Origin: Kalaharituber pfeilii
Taxonomy: Eukaryota; Ascomycota; Pezizomycetes; Pezizales; Pezizaceae
Length of the DNA: 15,071 bases
Direction of reading: 5' to 3'
NCBI GenBank assembly: GCA_015179045.1
Contig: WHUZ01000285.1
Location: forward strand, 1 to 15,071
Numbering within the stretch: the stretch's first letter is position 1; each line of letters begins with the position of its first letter. Below, one piece after another: positions 1 to 8,256 of this stretch. The position numbers and the translations under genes were made by a program. Under the pieces are notes generated by a model. That model had not been told where the DNA came from. It did not search any database and was given only the letters and a program-made list of their open reading frames with translations.

Positions 1-44
1 AATATAATCCCTCTCTTCTCTCCCCCTCCTCCCCCAGGTCATCA

Positions 45-473
45 TTACTCTTGTAACCCTTGGGTTACATGTTGTCTCTCAAAGACCACTATATTGCCCT
101 TTCTAACCGTGATGCATTCTCTGGTTGCATTCTCTAATACTTCTATATCCTTCTGTACTACAATCCCCTCCTCTCCTTCCATATACCACCTGAACATTGC
201 AGCATCTGGGCCCCAATGCTTCACCACTTCTGCTACCTTTTCAAGGTCTGTCAGCTCTTCCGTTTCTACCCACATAACTTCTGGTATCCCCCTTGCTATT
301 GCCACTTCTACTGCATCCTTCCTTATCTCCTCTATCATGTCTAGCATTCCATCATATTCTCCTTCCTTCTTCCATGCTCTGTCTACTCTTTCTTTTACTG
401 TGATAATGTCCCCCTCCTCCCCTAATCGCGCTAGCCACCAGCTTTTTGTTTCCCAGGTGTAAATGTCCTTCAT
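45..473 (-). CDS. Hypothetical protein, 142 aa (possibly the 3' part of a 175-codon gene)
   Basis: I do not recognise this protein. The intact frame starts at an ATG at 473 and stops at a TAA at 45-47. The product is soluble-looking, acidic and rich in Glu, Lys, Trp and Val, with no signal peptide, membrane segment or zinc knuckle. Reading upstream in the same frame reaches an earlier ATG at 570-572, and the frame is open except for one TGA at 516-518. The original gene may therefore have been 175 codons and may now be a pseudogene, or translation may start at 473. A TATAAAA box lies 79 nt upstream of the outer ATG, which supports real transcription on this strand. Codon use is unlike the surrounding minisatellite frames and no tandem repeat lies inside it. 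It could be a fragment of a transposon protein. I am moderately sure it is or was coding, and have no function to offer. Confidence 0.5.
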   Translation of the reverse strand: MKDIYTWETKSWWLARLGEEGDIITVKERVDRAWKKEGEYDGMLDMIEEIRKDAVEVAIARGIPEVMWVETEELTDLEKVAEVVKHWGPDAAMFRWYMEGEEGIVVQKDIEVLENATRECITVRKGNIVVFERQHVTQGLQE

Positions 474-650
474 ACCCCAGACACAATTCCTATCAATGAT
501 GTATATATCTCCTTTTCATCCATCCCCAACCGGTCCCAAGAACTCCATCCCCAGAGTCACTTCTTCTGACATTCTTTTCTACTTCCTTGACTTATTTCTC
601 TTTCTGAAAACCTGCCGCTTATGTCACTACCTAAAATGGTATGTCGCCGC

Positions 651-657
651 TTTTATA
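651..657 (-). promoter_or_regulatory. TATA box for the leftmost minus-strand gene
   Basis: On the minus strand the sequence reads CAATATAAAAGCGG, a good TATA box. It lies about 79 nt upstream of the outer ATG (572) and 178 nt upstream of the inner ATG (473). The spacing to the outer ATG suits a fungal promoter with a short leader. Confidence 0.4.
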
Positions 658-660
658 TTG

Positions 661-985
661 CACCTTACTGTATTCGGCAGGTATTGTCTGTTCTAAGTCG
701 CTATTCCCTTTCAAGTTCTAGATCGGTAGGTCAGTGCGCACTACCGGGACTGCACTAGCACCAATTGGGTGTTACTGCCCCTATTCTTCGAAATTATACA
801 GGAACTCTTCAGAAAGCTCTGCCAACTTGACCTTGGGAAAACGCTTCACGGTCTTCTGAATTCTAAAGAAAAAAGATGATATTCATACTCGGGCGGTCTC
901 GAGCTTCGCTTTGGTCTAACTTTTGTCCTCTGGATGCCCTCAGAAGGTTGTCTTCTTCCAAGCGCTCGTTCTGTGAAAGTAGTTA
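661..985. other. Spacer with no recognised gene
   Basis: I see no supported gene in this stretch. It holds a 6-bp inverted repeat (CGGTAG at 724-729, CTACCG at 741-746) and otherwise unique-looking sequence that leads into the 42-bp minisatellite. No tRNA fold or splice-linked frame could be supported. Confidence 0.5.
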
Positions 986-989
986 TCGT

Positions 990-1370
990 GGCGAACTCAC
1001 TGGAGGACCCAGTACCAGCTGAGTTGGCGTACGCGAACTCACTAGAGGACTCAGTGCCAACTCACTGGAAGACCCAGTACCACCTGAGTTGGCGTACGCG
1101 AACTCACTGGAGGACCCAGTGCTAACTGAGTTGGCGTATGCGAACTCACTGGAGGCCTCAGTTGGCAGGCCCGGTGCTAACTGAGTTGGCGTACGCGAAC
1201 TCACTGTAGGACCCAGTGCCAGAGTTGGCATACGCGAACTCACTAGAGGACCCAGTGCCAACTAAGTTGGCATACGCGAACTCACTGAAGGCCTCAGTAC
1301 TAACTGAGTTAGCGTACGCGAACTCACTGGCGGGCCCGGTGCCAGCTCAGTTGGCATACGCGAACTCAAC
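990..1370. repeat. 42-bp minisatellite, about 9 units, each unit made of two palindromes
   Basis: Tandem units of about 42 bp, several shortened, run through the block. Each contains GAGTTGGCGTACGCGAACTC, a 20-bp inverted repeat with one mismatched symmetric pair, and CACTGG-aggac-CCAGTG, a second hairpin. Because 42 is a multiple of three, several frames stay open and give a 14-residue protein repeat (LAYANSLEDPVPTE-like); I read these as spurious frames, not genes. Confidence 0.85.
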
Positions 1371-1410
1371 CTCGAACCTGATGGCAATTGACTGTAAAAC
1401 TACCTAGTAT

Positions 1411-1620
1411 GGCCATTCCGGCCCACAGTATACACACCACCGTAACGACTGAGGCCCGTCATATATACACTGATGTAGTCACTTTGGCCAACTGCATATA
1501 CACCTCCGTGGCCATTACTAATTCCGTCTCGCCATATATGCACCTCCGTATCCATTTCGCCCCGTAGCATATACACCTTAGTAGCCATTTCGGCCCGCCC
1601 TATACACTCCTCATTAGCTG
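1411..1620. repeat. 33-bp minisatellite (copy A)
   Basis: Degenerate units with the core CCATTCCGGCCCACAGTATA followed by CACCTCC-like sequence repeat about every 33 bp. The same array, longer, is at 6592-6935. Minus-strand frames through it give an 11-residue repeat (VYAVGRNGHRG-like) that I regard as non-coding. Confidence 0.7.
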
Positions 1621-1675
1621 TAATATCCAGTACCTTCAAATGCCTACTGGAGCCGAGCCCCTCATGCCTGTAACA

Positions 1676-1846
1676 CGCAATGGCTGTACATCTTCCCAGT
1701 GCAATGGCACTGCATCTTCGGAGTGCAATAGTAGCATACATTCATAGTGCACCTTTGCAGCAGTACAATAGCAGCAGTGCAATGGCACCGTACTTGAGCA
1801 GCGCAATGGTAGCGCATCTTCGCAGTGCAATAGCAGTATATATTCA
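1676..1846. repeat. 24-bp minisatellite (copy A)
   Basis: Units resemble AGTGCAATGGCAGCGCATCT plus TCGC, 24 bp. Related arrays occur at 8090-8256 and 10502-10624, with two or so units at 4230-4280. Confidence 0.75.
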
Positions 1847-2078
1847 TCTCGTGCTGTTGGGTCAGGCCTTCCGCCATTCCAGTAGCCATTTCGGTAGCTA
1901 CTTTACCAGCCATTTCACTAGCCATCTGTAATCGGACCCCTCGCCCAAAACCCTCCAGCTCCGGTCCTATACTGGCAATCAACATACTATATGCCAGTAT
2001 TTGCACACATGCGGCTGACTCTGACCTCCTCATAACTTGGTATACTCCTTCTAGCATTCCCATATATGTCCCTACACC

Positions 2079-2517
2079 TGTGAGCTCACTTGAGCAACAT
2101 CGCTGCCAGCATTCTAGTCATCGCTTACAAACCCAAACCGGAAGAACGTGCCAGAATCTGGTAGAAGAACTCGGATCCTCAGAACCTGCTGAAAAGTCGT
2201 CGAACCTGCCGGAAAGCCTTAGAATCTGCCGGAAGACCTCAGAATCTACCAGCAACGGGTATTACTGAGCTCATTTCCGGATATTCCTGATGCCTCTACC
2301 CACTTCCAGTCATTTCCTTGGCCTTCCATGTACTTCCAGTCGTTTCCTTGGTTTTCCATGTACTTCATTTGTTTGTTTGTTTGCTTGGATTTGCCACCGA
2401 GGGCTTTCTATAAAAGAGGCCCTCCTCCCTCCTCCTTCTTGCTTCTCCACGCAACAACTTGTATTCTACCCAAGTTGTGTATTTAGCTTTTCAATACATC
2501 TACCTCTCGGTATCACA
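2079..2517 (+). repeat. LTR-like segment, copy A (TGTGA...TCACA, TATA box)
   Basis: The segment is bounded by TGTGA and TCACA, short inverted termini of the TG...CA kind seen in LTRs. It has a TATAAAA box at 2409-2415, followed by a pyrimidine-rich leader and an A/T-rich end. The matching segment in copy B is 8489-8935. Against a solo LTR, the flanking 5-mers (ACACC and TAGCT) do not match, and homology between copies A and B continues on both sides. It may be a promoter segment of a larger repeat instead. Confidence 0.35.
2409..2415 (+). promoter_or_regulatory. TATA box in copy A
   Basis: CTATAAAAGAGGCC followed by a pyrimidine-rich leader, conserved in copy B at 8827-8833. It is a good candidate Pol II promoter for transcription of the repeat on the plus strand. 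Confidence 0.4.
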
Positions 2518-2644
2518 TAGCTCCGACCGCCTCTGCCTCTGTTGTGAAATCGTCTGCCGCCCGCCCCGTACCCGGTTCCAGTACCCTGGACCCCCTGAGA
2601 CCCCGAAATCCCGACCCGCCGACCCCACCCAGACCAGGGTATTA

Positions 2645-2755
2645 CACTATCTCGGTAGCCATTCTGGTAGCCGTTTGAGCGGCCATTTCAGCAGCCTTTG
2701 CAGCACGCATTTCGGTAGCCATTTCGGCTGCCAGTTCAGTGGCCATTTCACCATT
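2645..2755. repeat. 12-bp repeat array (copy A)
   Basis: Short units resembling AGCCATTTCGGC or AGCCATTTCAGC are tandemly arranged. The same array is longer in copy B (9118-9350) and dominates 11065-11320. Minus-strand translations give an MAAEMATE-type tetrapeptide repeat, which I do not call a gene. Confidence 0.75.
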
Positions 2756-2937
2756 AGATACACATGGCTGTTCCGACGTAAGGGCACAAGATGGGCTGCA
2801 ATTGTCACGCGCCGGCGAGCTAGTGCTCTGACTGGATATGGCCAGTTCAGTGTAACAGTACTTTCGCAAGCGCTGAGCTTAACAGGAGAGGCTTGCAGGT
2901 AGCAGTTCAATGGTTCCAGCTCAGCAGCGATGCCAGG

Positions 2938-3155
2938 CTCTACTTGCAGGCGGCTATACTAGCAGGTGGGCTGTACTGGCAGACGGCCCGCTATATTAGC
3001 AGGCGGGCTGTACCGGCAGGCGGGCTCCACTAGCAGGCAGACTGTACTAGCAGGCGGGCCGTACTGGCAGGCGGGCTATACTGGAAGGCGGGCCATACTG
3101 GCATGCGGGCTATACTAGCAGGCGGGCTATACTGGCAGATAGGCTATACTGGTAG
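2938..3155. repeat. 17-bp minisatellite (copy A)
   Basis: About 12 degenerate units of GGCAGGCGGGCTATACT. The copy B equivalent is 9893-9998 and is shorter. Confidence 0.8.
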
Positions 3156-3194
3156 CTTGCTAGCTACCTATAGCTAGCCGGTTCTGTAAGCTTG

Positions 3195-3320
3195 CCGGCT
3201 ATCGGCAGGAGGCAGTCATGGCTTGCCGGCAGTCGTTGCTTGCCGGCGGTCGTAGCTTGCCAGCCGTCGTGGCTTGCCGGCAGTGGTGGCTTCCCAGCGG
3301 TCGTGGCTTGGTTTGTGGAG
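3195..3320. repeat. ~17-bp CTTGCCGGCGGTCGTGG repeat
   Basis: Several degenerate units of CTTGCCGGCGGTCGTGG. Copy B keeps about one unit, interrupted by a poly(A)-tailed insertion at 10032-10073. Confidence 0.7.
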
Positions 3321-3331
3321 GCTGTAACTCT

Positions 3332-3535
3332 AATGTGTTCAATTTCATATGTATGACGGGTCCCTTTCAATATCGTGAGATGTGTGAACGTGAGCTGAAT
3401 CTAACACATACCGTAGGACATGTTGGACAGCACGAGAGTGGCATGATGAGTGCAATTTCATATGTATGGCGAGTCCCTTTCAATGTCGCGAGATGTGTGA
3501 ATGTGACCTGAATCTGACACCTACTATTGGGCGCA
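3332..3535. repeat. ~105-bp tandem repeat, two units (copy A)
   Basis: The unit opens with ATTTCATATGTATGACGGGT, continues through CCCTTTCAATATCG and ends after a CTGAATCTAACAC-type stretch; it occurs twice here. Copy B has about three units at 10112-10372. Confidence 0.75.
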
Positions 3536-3539
3536 CGTA

Positions 3540-3770
3540 TGAGACTTGGAATTGTAGAATACATGGAGCATGTTAAGCACATTAAGCATTTAAGCACGTT
3601 GAGTGCGCTTATGAGATGTAGGTACATTGAGTATATTAAGCATAGTGAGTGTGCGCATATGAGATGTAGAACATATTGGGCACATTAAGAATATCGAGTA
3701 TGTTGAGCATGTATATGAAATGTAAAACATATTGGGCACATTGCTCATATTGAGCACATTGAGCACGTTC
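3540..3770. repeat. Degenerate CACATTGAG-type repeats with ~60-bp higher order
   Basis: Short units such as CACATTGAG and CACGTTGAG are embedded in a longer unit that includes CATATGAGATGTAGAACATA. This block and the next are missing from copy B. Confidence 0.6.
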
Positions 3771-4020
3771 CGATGCCGGCGGCAGGATTACTTGCGTTGC
3801 AGGTGCAATGGAGGACATTTTGAGCACGTTGAGTATGTTACAACATCAGTGGCAGGATTACTTGTATTATGGACACAATAGAGGACGTTTTGAGCACGTT
3901 AAGTTTGTTGCAGTGCCAGCAGCAGGATTACTTGCGTTGTGGGTGCAATGGGGACATTTTGAGCACGTTGAGCACGTCGCGACGCGGGCAGCAGGATTAC
4001 TTGCCTTGTGGGTACTGAGG
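3771..4020. repeat. 70-bp tandem repeat, four units
   Basis: The marker CAGGATTACTTG starts at 3783, 3853, 3923 and 3992, giving a period of 69-70 bp. An open plus-strand frame through it is a by-product of the repeat. Confidence 0.8.
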
Positions 4021-4160
4021 GCGTAAACTACCTTTTGTGATACGATAGGTGTGCCAAGCTAGAGAGTCAGGAAGCCAGAAATGCATCGTGTGTCGTGACG
4101 CTTACTGTCTCGTCGTGACGCTGCTGATGCAACCTCTTTTTTGCTGATGAAGTAGCACCT

Positions 4161-4207
4161 ATGCCAAGAAACCATGGAGCTATAGTCGCTTCATAGTTTC
4201 TTGGCAT
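4161..4207. repeat. Inverted-repeat hairpin, decayed copy
   Basis: The left arm is ATGCCAAGAAACCATGGAGC (4161-4180), the loop 7 nt, and the right arm 4188-4207 matches with two mismatches. It has the same geometry as the perfect hairpin at 10455-10501. Confidence 0.75.
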
Positions 4208-4547
4208 GATGAGATGCATGTCTAGTATGGGAAGTACTGCAATGGCAGCATACTCTCGCAGTGCAATAGCAGTACCCTAGCGCCCCAGCGCCCTCGTGCT
4301 CATGGCACTGAGGGTACAAACTCCCCTTTTTCCTGATGTTTCTATATTCGTGAGGAGCAAATTTTCGACGTATTGAATACATACAAAGTGGTCTATTCCA
4401 TACATGTGCTACGAAGGCATTTTTGATACCCTTACCCATGATACAAGGGCCGCAATGTGATTTCCACCTAGCTAAAGAACTGGCTTACTGCACCTGTATG
4501 ATGTCAGGTAAGAAGCCGGCCTCAGTTTGCCAAGGGTAGGTAAAATA

Positions 4548-5665
4548 GCATGCGTAGCAAATACGTCGCAAATGCCCTCATCGCGCATGTTGAAAATAGA
4601 GATGGTAAATACGTCACAAATACCCTCATCATAGACCATTTTGGAAAATAAACCATTTTATGCATAGTAAATATGTTGAAAATGCCCTCACCGTGCATAT
4701 GGAAAGTAGACCGTTTTGCACATAGTAGGTACGTCTGAAATGCCCTCACCGCGTATGTGGAAAACAGACCATTTTGCATATAGCAAATACATTAGAAATG
4801 CCTTCGCCGCGCTTGTGGAAAGTAGACGGTTTTGCACATAGTAAATACGTTGGAAATGCCCTTACCGTGCATGTGGAAAACAGACCGTTTTGTATATAGT
4901 TGGAAATGCCCTCGCCGCGCTTGTGGAAAATAGTCCGTTTTGTACATAGTAAATACGTTGGAAATGCCCTCGCCACGCATGTGGAAAACAGACTGTTGGA
5001 AATGCTCTCACCGCACATGTGGAAAACAGACTGTTTTGCACATAGTAAATATGTTGGAAATGCCCTCGCCACGCATGTGGAAAAGAGACCATCTTACGCA
5101 TAGTAAATACGTCGAAAATGTCCTCATCGCGTATGTAGAAAATAGGTCATTTTGCACACGTTAAATGGGCTCCTCGCACATGTATAAAATAAACCATTTT
5201 GCATATGGCAAATGTAACGGATGATAGTAAACACAGAGAGTTACCGTCCGCCAGGCCAAAAAGACACTTAACCAGTGATACTCGCTAGTCCTCTGCTGGC
5301 TCATATAGCACATTTTATAACTGCAATGCCGGCGCCGGCTGTCGCATATCGCCTCCGTCGCATATGCGTATACTGTGCGCACATCCACCAACCGCCCGCC
5401 CTATAGTTGCAGTGAATCCGTAACAGCAAATACATTACAAAAGCTCTCATGGCGCATGTGGAAAATAGATCATTTTATGCATGTTAAATAGTTCTCGTCG
5501 CTATGGAGAAAATGGGTCATTTTCCACATGTTAACTACGCTACACATAGGCTTTTTGCAGATGTGGAAAATAGGTTCTTTTTGGCATGTTGAATTCGTTG
5601 GAAATGACCGCTTCACATATGAGAAAATGGGTCATTTTCGGCACGTTAAATGTGTTGAAAATGTG
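4548..5665. repeat. 58-bp minisatellite, interrupted by a solo LTR
   Basis: Units start near AATGCCCTCACCGCGCATGT and continue through GGAAAACAGACCGTTTTGCA and CATAGTAAATACGTTG. Unit starts at 4741, 4799, 4857, 4907, 4965, 5003, 5061 and 5119 give mostly 58-bp spacing, with shortened 50- and 38-bp units. The edges of the array are more diverged than its core. A 213-bp LTR interrupts it at 5213-5425, and removing the LTR with one target duplicate restores the repeat. Confidence 0.9.
5208..5430 (-). mobile_element. Solo LTR, 213 bp, with 5-bp target duplication GCAAA
   Basis: The insert runs 5213-5425, starting TGTAACGGAT and ending ATCCGTAACA: TG...CA ends that form an imperfect terminal inverted repeat (9 of 10). 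GCAAA flanks it on both sides (5208-5212 and 5426-5430), the 5-bp duplication expected of retroviral-type integrase. A TATAAAA at 5313-5319 reads on the minus strand, suggesting that orientation. A perfect 12-bp palindrome GCCGGCGCCGGC is at 5328-5339. With no internal region, the simplest reading is a solo LTR left by LTR-LTR recombination; a very short non-autonomous element is the alternative. Confidence 0.8.
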
Positions 5666-6485
5666 TATTGCTAATTGGGATTATTACTTAACAAGGTAGT
5701 TAGGGTAGTTGTAGTTGCCGGAGGTTTGTGATAAGAAGTACAGCGGTGTGTAACGTTAGAGTAAAAATTTGTATAGGCTGTCGACGAAAAGTCATCTGAA
5801 TTGGGATAGGTTGTCAACGAAAAGTCATGTCTTTTTGGCATAGACCATTCTGAAAACTACTGAGTCTATTTTCTATGGAGTTTTTTAGCCGTTGCTGCCA
5901 AGCTATAGCATGGCAAGGATGTGACAGGGATAGCCTACTAGTGCGAAAATTTACTTAAAACTCGCTATCTTTCACTATAAATACAGCAAGATTTAGAGTA
6001 TGAAATATATTATTTTTTTACATAGAAATATAGAGGAGACGTAGGGCTTTCATTTGAGGCCGTTTGAAGATAATCGGAGCAAAATTGCGTGTCGTGGCGG
6101 GGATACGAAGTTGTATGTCTTACTGGGCCGTGAAAAAGCCCAACTTTCGCTGCCTAACCCTACCCTTTGGCTATGTAGAGTACGCTCTTGAGTGGCTCTA
6201 GACAGTCTCTGCTACTCTTAAGTAGCTCTGGCAGTGTCTCTGGCACTTAGGAGTAGCTCTAGAGTGGGTTTCAAAGTCTTGAGTGGCTCTAACGTGGCTC
6301 TGAAATAACTTTGAACGTCTTGAGTTCCTCTAAAGTAGCTCTAAGGTAGCTCTGGAGTGGCTCTAGCAATGTATAGTCTAATAAATGGCCAAATACAGGA
6401 CCCAATGAGTGTCCAATAAGTGTCTAATTAGCGGCCCAATGTATAGCTGAATTCAACAACAACTGTTCTGCTCAAATGCCGCTCC
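5666..6485. other. Unassigned AT-rich stretch with weak repeats
   Basis: I see no gene here. There is a 23-bp tandem duplicate (5773-5795 and 5806-5828, ending ACGAAAAGTCAT), an AT-rich core, and a degenerate array of GTGGCTCTAG-like units at about 6178-6370. The middle (5830-6170) has the feel of a decayed DNA transposon, but I could not define terminal inverted repeats or a transposase frame. Confidence 0.4.
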
Positions 6486-6530
6486 ATGCCGTACAGCTGC
6501 CCTTCCGGTCCACTATATATACACCTCTGT

Positions 6531-6591
6531 TTTTTTTTGTTTTTTTTTTATTTCATTAATCGCATGCCGCCCTGTAGGCTATGGCGATATT
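6531..6591 (-). mobile_element. Extremely 5'-truncated poly(A) retroelement tail
   Basis: On the minus strand this reads ATCGCCATAGCC, then AGGGCGGCATGCGATTAATG, then an A-rich tail, the shared 3' end seen at 7976, 10032, 10735 and 14150. Only about 60 bp of the element are present. The flanks (TATACACCTCTGT on the left, TATACACTTTGTGT on the right) look like a diverged target duplication, although the surrounding 33-bp array makes that less certain. Confidence 0.6.
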
Positions 6592-6935
6592 TATACACTT
6601 TGTGTCCATTCCGCCCTACAGCATACACACCTCCAAGGCCATTCTGGCCCGTAGCACATATACCTCTGCAACCATTCTGGCCTACAGCATATACATCTCT
6701 GTGGCCATTCCGGCCCACAGCATAGACACCTCCACGGCCATTCCAGCCTGTAGCATATACACATCTATGGCCATTCCGGCCCACAGTATACACACCGCCG
6801 TAGCGACTGAGGCCCGTCATATATACACCGACGTGGCCATTACTAATTCCGTCTCGCCGTATATGCACCTCCATAGCCATTGAGCCTAGCAGCATATACA
6901 CCTCGGTAGCCATTTCGGCCCGCCGTATACACTCC
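6592..6935. repeat. 33-bp minisatellite (start of copy B)
   Basis: About ten units with the core GGCCATTCCGGCCCACAGCA and a CATATACACCTC-like half. It extends leftward past the small insertion to about 6486. It matches 1411-1610 of copy A and ends at the insertion site of the 1.08-kb retroelement. Confidence 0.8.
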
Positions 6936-8014
6936 AACGTCACGGACAACAACCACCTCAGGACGAGCGTTTGGAAGCGACTCCACAACCATAACGTTCC
7001 CTACGCTGAAACCTACATAGATCGCAAGCTCTCAGCACGCTGAGCAGTTTGATCTAATTTTTTATCCCAAAAACCCAACACTGCAAATTTCCCCCGAGCG
7101 GAGAAATTTCGAGGATTCTTCAGCTCATCACCCCCGTTGCCAACACACCTCCTACACCAACTTGGCGCCAAGCCCCTGTAGACTGTCACGGATAAGCACG
7201 AGACAACCAATAAGACAATGTCCATAGACTACAAGGAGGAGAGAAGACGCCTTCAAGCCTCAGCGCAGAGGTATGATGAGGCATTAGCTCGACGTGGCAG
7301 GTCCCCGCAGACCATACTCACACCGCCACCACCAGCCTCCCCGCCGCCGCCGGTGTCGTTGTTCGGGTCCCCGCCGGCGTCGATGTTTGGGACCAAGGAC
7401 TCGCCGCCGGCGTCGTTGTTCAGGACCAAGGGGAGCAGGAGGGAAAGGGAGATACCGCCACCACCACAACAGACTCTGGGGTTAAGACCCATTACGAGCA
7501 CAGACATTTAGCCGACGCCACCACAACAGGCTGTTTTGGGGTTCAGCCCCATCACCTGCATAGACATCGAACCGGTGCCACCACCAGTACCACAGACATT
7601 GGGGTTCAGCCCCATCATGTCCGTAGACACCCCACCAGCGGACAAGAACACCGACAAGACAACACCCCTGACCAGGAAACGGCAAGGGAAACAGCCGTCA
7701 CCACAAGCCACCTACGAAATCAAACGACGACTGGATTCAAAAGATGCGAAGAAGATCGCAGACTCGCCTTCGGTCGGGACCCCGGCAATGCCCACGGGCA
7801 GCACCGCCACCACAGCCGCAACTAAGCCCCCAACCCCGACACCGACAATGTCACCCCCAACTCTGACACCAACAACGAGACTCCCGACACCAATCACGGA
7901 CTCAAGACCAAGACCAAAGACCAGCAAGCCCCCCGCCTCCTCGCCAAACACCGACGCCTTCGCCATAGCCCCCAGGGCGGCATGCGAGTACTGATATTAA
8001 AAAAAAAAAAAAAA
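6936..8014 (+). mobile_element. Poly(A)-tailed non-LTR element with only an ORF1-like frame
   Basis: The element interrupts the composite repeat exactly: ACACTCC is duplicated at 6929-6935 and 8015-8021, and copy A holds the single empty site at 1604-1610 with collinear sequence on both sides. It has a 282-nt leader, one reading frame (7218-7994), the shared 3' end AGGGCGGCATGCGAG, and a run of about 17 A. There is no reverse transcriptase or endonuclease. It is therefore a complete non-autonomous retroelement that must be mobilised by a LINE in trans. Confidence 0.85.
7218..7994 (+). pseudogene. ORF1-like (gag-like) frame of the retroelement, one in-frame stop
   Basis: The frame opens at ATG 7218 (MSIDYKEERRRLQASAQRYD) and runs 258 codons to TGA at 7992-7994, broken only by TAG at 7509-7511. 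The N-terminal ~30 residues are charged and probably helical. The rest is rich in Pro, Ser and Thr, and contains three tandem copies of a ~25-residue unit with the core LGFSPIT...DIEP (about 7458-7640). By comparison with the next unit, the TAG replaces a Glu codon. The C-terminus reads into the conserved 3' end (AIAPRAACEY). There is no CCHC knuckle, RNA-recognition motif or polymerase. I infer a LINE ORF1 role from position and structure only; the product would be truncated at residue 97. Confidence 0.6.
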
Positions 8015-8089
8015 ACACTCCTCCGTAGCCGTAACATCCAGAACCTTCCCACGCCTACCGGAGCCTATCCCCTCACGCCCGTAACACGC

Positions 8090-8256
8090 AATGGCTGTCA
8101 ATCTTCCCAGTGCAATGGCAGTGCGTCTTCGGAGTGCAATAGCAGCATACATTCGCAGTGCACCTTTGCAGCAGCACAATGGCAGCAGTGCAATGGCACC
8201 GTACTTCGCAGCGCAATGGTAGCGCATCTTCGGAGTGCAATAGCAGCATATATTCA
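8090..8256. repeat. 24-bp minisatellite (copy B)
   Basis: Same 24-bp units as at 1676-1846 (CAGTGCAATGGCAGTGCGTC plus TTCG), in the same position of the composite repeat. Confidence 0.75.

Larger units (their letters stand above)
1411..4280 (+). repeat. Composite dispersed repeat, copy A
   Basis: This stretch aligns, in the same order and orientation, with the copy B block that begins near 6771 and runs past 10620. The shared order is: 33-bp array, 24-bp array, an LTR-like promoter segment, a 12-bp array, a 17-bp array, a ~105-bp tandem unit, an inverted-repeat hairpin, then more 24-bp units. Copy A lacks the poly(A)-tailed insertions of copy B, so it records their empty sites. It carries an extra ~600 bp of other minisatellites (3540-4156) that copy B lacks. 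I see no protein gene. It could be a long non-autonomous retroelement, very long LTRs, or a segmental duplication. Confidence 0.75.

Noticed and set aside
724..746. tRNA-like or regulatory hairpin CGGTAG...CTACCG
   Set aside because: A 6-bp stem alone is expected by chance in a window of this size, and no cloverleaf or Pol III box was found.
983..1407. Frames with a 14-residue repeat on both strands
   Set aside because: The 42-bp period is a multiple of three, so open frames on both strands are expected by chance.
4548..5665. CRISPR array
   Set aside because: The 58-bp units abut without unique spacers and the context is eukaryotic; it is a minisatellite.
7536..7994. A separate 152-aa gene starting at 7536
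   Set aside because: It is in the same frame as 7218-7511 and is separated from it only by the TAG; both are parts of one ORF1-like frame.
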